From Ruminococcus sp. AM22-13 (lineage in GTDB: Bacteria > Bacillota > Clostridia > Lachnospirales > Lachnospiraceae): 64,000 nucleotides of DNA. Positions 63,440-64,000 of the stretch are shown one piece after another. Numbering within the stretch: the first letter of the stretch is position 1; every line of letters begins with the position of its first letter. Below the pieces are notes generated by a model. It saw only the letters and a program-made list of their open reading frames with translations. It did not search any database and had not been told where the DNA came from. The DNA lies in contig NZ_QRIL01000004.1 of NCBI RefSeq assembly GCF_003471165.1, positions 112,074-176,073 on the forward strand, read 5' to 3'. The translations under genes were made by a program, and so were the position numbers.

Positions 63440-63726
63440 TGTTATAAAAAACGCCCCGGGCTTGTTGCCCAGGGCGAAAATATCTTTCCGCGGTACCACC
63501 TGTATTCAGAGTTCTGCTCTGCACTTTGTCAGTACGGATATACTGTGTTCCTGTAACGTGGAACTGACGTTGATGCCTACTGGGCATAGATGCGAAATCT
63601 GTATTATAGAGCGCAGTATGCTGTTGGGGTCACTGCTCGAGGGCTACTTCTACAACTCGTTCACGAAAGCTTTCACCGACCGCTTTCTCTCTGGGCATTA
63701 CGGAGTTGTGTACTCCTCCCTGTCAT
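63440..63726 (-). promoter_or_regulatory. T-box leader of ilvBN, predicted valine (GUA) specifier
   Basis: On the minus strand: Stem I with an ACAACTC/GAGTTGT helix and AGUA on the 5' side of the specifier loop. On the 3' side GAA is followed by GUA (plus 63645-63647) and then CCCU pairing back to AGGG. AGAGA lies further up Stem I. The T-box sequence AGGTGGTACCGCGG is at plus 63488-63501. The terminator (63452-63461 with 63466-63475, then T6) ends near 63445. Uncharged tRNA should stabilise the antiterminator. GUA points to valyl-tRNA, fitting the operon. Confidence 0.88.
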
Positions 63727-63768
63727 TGCATTTAATGTTTGATATTTAGCTGTTTCTTATTGGTAAAT

Positions 63769-63798
63769 ATTATACATTTTGAGGTGTGGAGTTGTCAA
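63769..63798 (-). promoter_or_regulatory. promoter of the ilvB T-box leader
   Basis: TTGACA (plus 63793-63798), 18 bases, TATAAT (plus 63769-63774) on the minus strand. It places the start about 30-40 bases before Stem I. Confidence 0.8.
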
Positions 63799-63835
63799 GT
63801 TTGTATTTTCGCCCAGCGTCAGAACATCTCGGGTT

Positions 63836-63890
63836 ACTATTCACACGCCATTACCTTGCGAGGCATTTTGGCATGAAAATGCCAGCCTCG
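63836..63890. repeat. partial copy of the palindromic repeat (left half)
   Basis: TTCACACGCCATTACCTTGC then GAGGCATTTTGGCATGAAAA and TGCC align with the left half of the full copy at 20959-21002 with about six differences in 44 positions. The first hairpin is retained only in part. Confidence 0.6.
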
Positions 63891-63959
63891 TTAAAGCTTC
63901 TCTCCATCCAAACGCAAAATTTTTTTAAATGATGTTACAAAACTCTATTAAATTGTGAA

Positions 63960-64000
63960 TTATATCCTCACATGACTGAAGTCACGTGCTTCCAGACGCT
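63960..64000 (-). mobile_element. 3' end of a TnpB-type (IS605 family) gene at the window edge
   Basis: The minus-strand frame entering from the right edge reads RLEARDFSHVRI and stops at 63960-63962. This resembles the C-terminal tail of many clostridial TnpB proteins, where coding end, guide-RNA scaffold and element end overlap. The palindrome CACATGACT/AGTCACGTG at 63969-63988 fits an IS200/IS605 end hairpin. Only 13 codons are visible, so the call is tentative. Confidence 0.45.

Overview
The window looks like chromosome of a low-to-moderate GC, Gram-positive anaerobe of the Clostridia, most likely a gut Lachnospiraceae (Blautia/Ruminococcus-like). This is inferred from the gene set: oxygen-labile Fe-S ammonia-lyases and Fe-S tartrate dehydratase, a Bce-type antimicrobial-peptide module, a T-box leader, PF06541, DUF3786 and DUF1700/DUF4097 proteins, two peptide/nickel-type ABC operons, and strong AGGAGG ribosome binding sites. 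No rRNA, tRNA, CRISPR array or prophage was recognised. Most genes lie on the minus strand.

Layout. 1-515: a stand-alone structured noncoding RNA with its own consensus promoter and terminator (minus strand). 0.5-5.8 kb: a CyuA/UPF0597 Fe-S desulfidase-like enzyme, a Sir2 remnant, an N-truncated AAA-ATPase/nuclease, a PF06541 membrane protein, an AEC transporter and an IS scar. 5.8-10.5 kb: a complete BceR-BceS-BceA-BceB-like detoxification module with a BceR-type operator. 10.8-15 kb: decayed L-tartrate locus (ttdB, frameshifted ttdA, remnants of a DASS transporter and a LysR regulator) and a hipBA locus whose toxin is broken. 15-20 kb: YibE/F protein, a secreted metallophosphoesterase and an internally deleted Na/Pi symporter. 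20-29.5 kb: AraC regulator with MFS transporter, an atypical Fe-S aldo/keto reductase, two MATE exporters each next to its own regulator (MarR, MerR) with readable operators, and a zinc-type macrodomain protein beside an internally deleted flavoprotein.

29.5-41.5 kb: two adjacent, differently ordered oligopeptide/nickel-type ABC operons, with a LysR gene upstream of the second. 41.5-47 kb: serine-hydrolase fragment, Fe-dependent alcohol dehydrogenase, esterase, NUDIX hydrolase, a CsoR gene fused by deletion to the tail of a P-type ATPase, and an NSS amino-acid transporter divergent from a LysR regulator. 48-53.6 kb: remnants of an ABC exporter and a DUF3786 gene, ArsC, a FGGY kinase, a CstA tail and MgtE. 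54-58 kb: two-subunit L-serine dehydratase operon and a PadR-DUF1700-DUF4097 envelope module. 58-63.8 kb: YczE-like protein, MFS transporter, and a valine-type T-box leader driving ilvB-ilvN-rnhA. The right edge enters the 3' end of a TnpB/IS605-type gene.

The most striking overall property is decay. About fifteen genes are truncated, internally deleted or frameshifted, several joined at scar-like junctions and several broken by one-base changes in A runs. Some of this may be sequencing error. A palindromic dispersed repeat family, one full copy plus four partial ones, occupies intergenic gaps. I found no convincing wholly new multi-gene system; the noncoding RNA at the left edge and the repeat family are the best leads.
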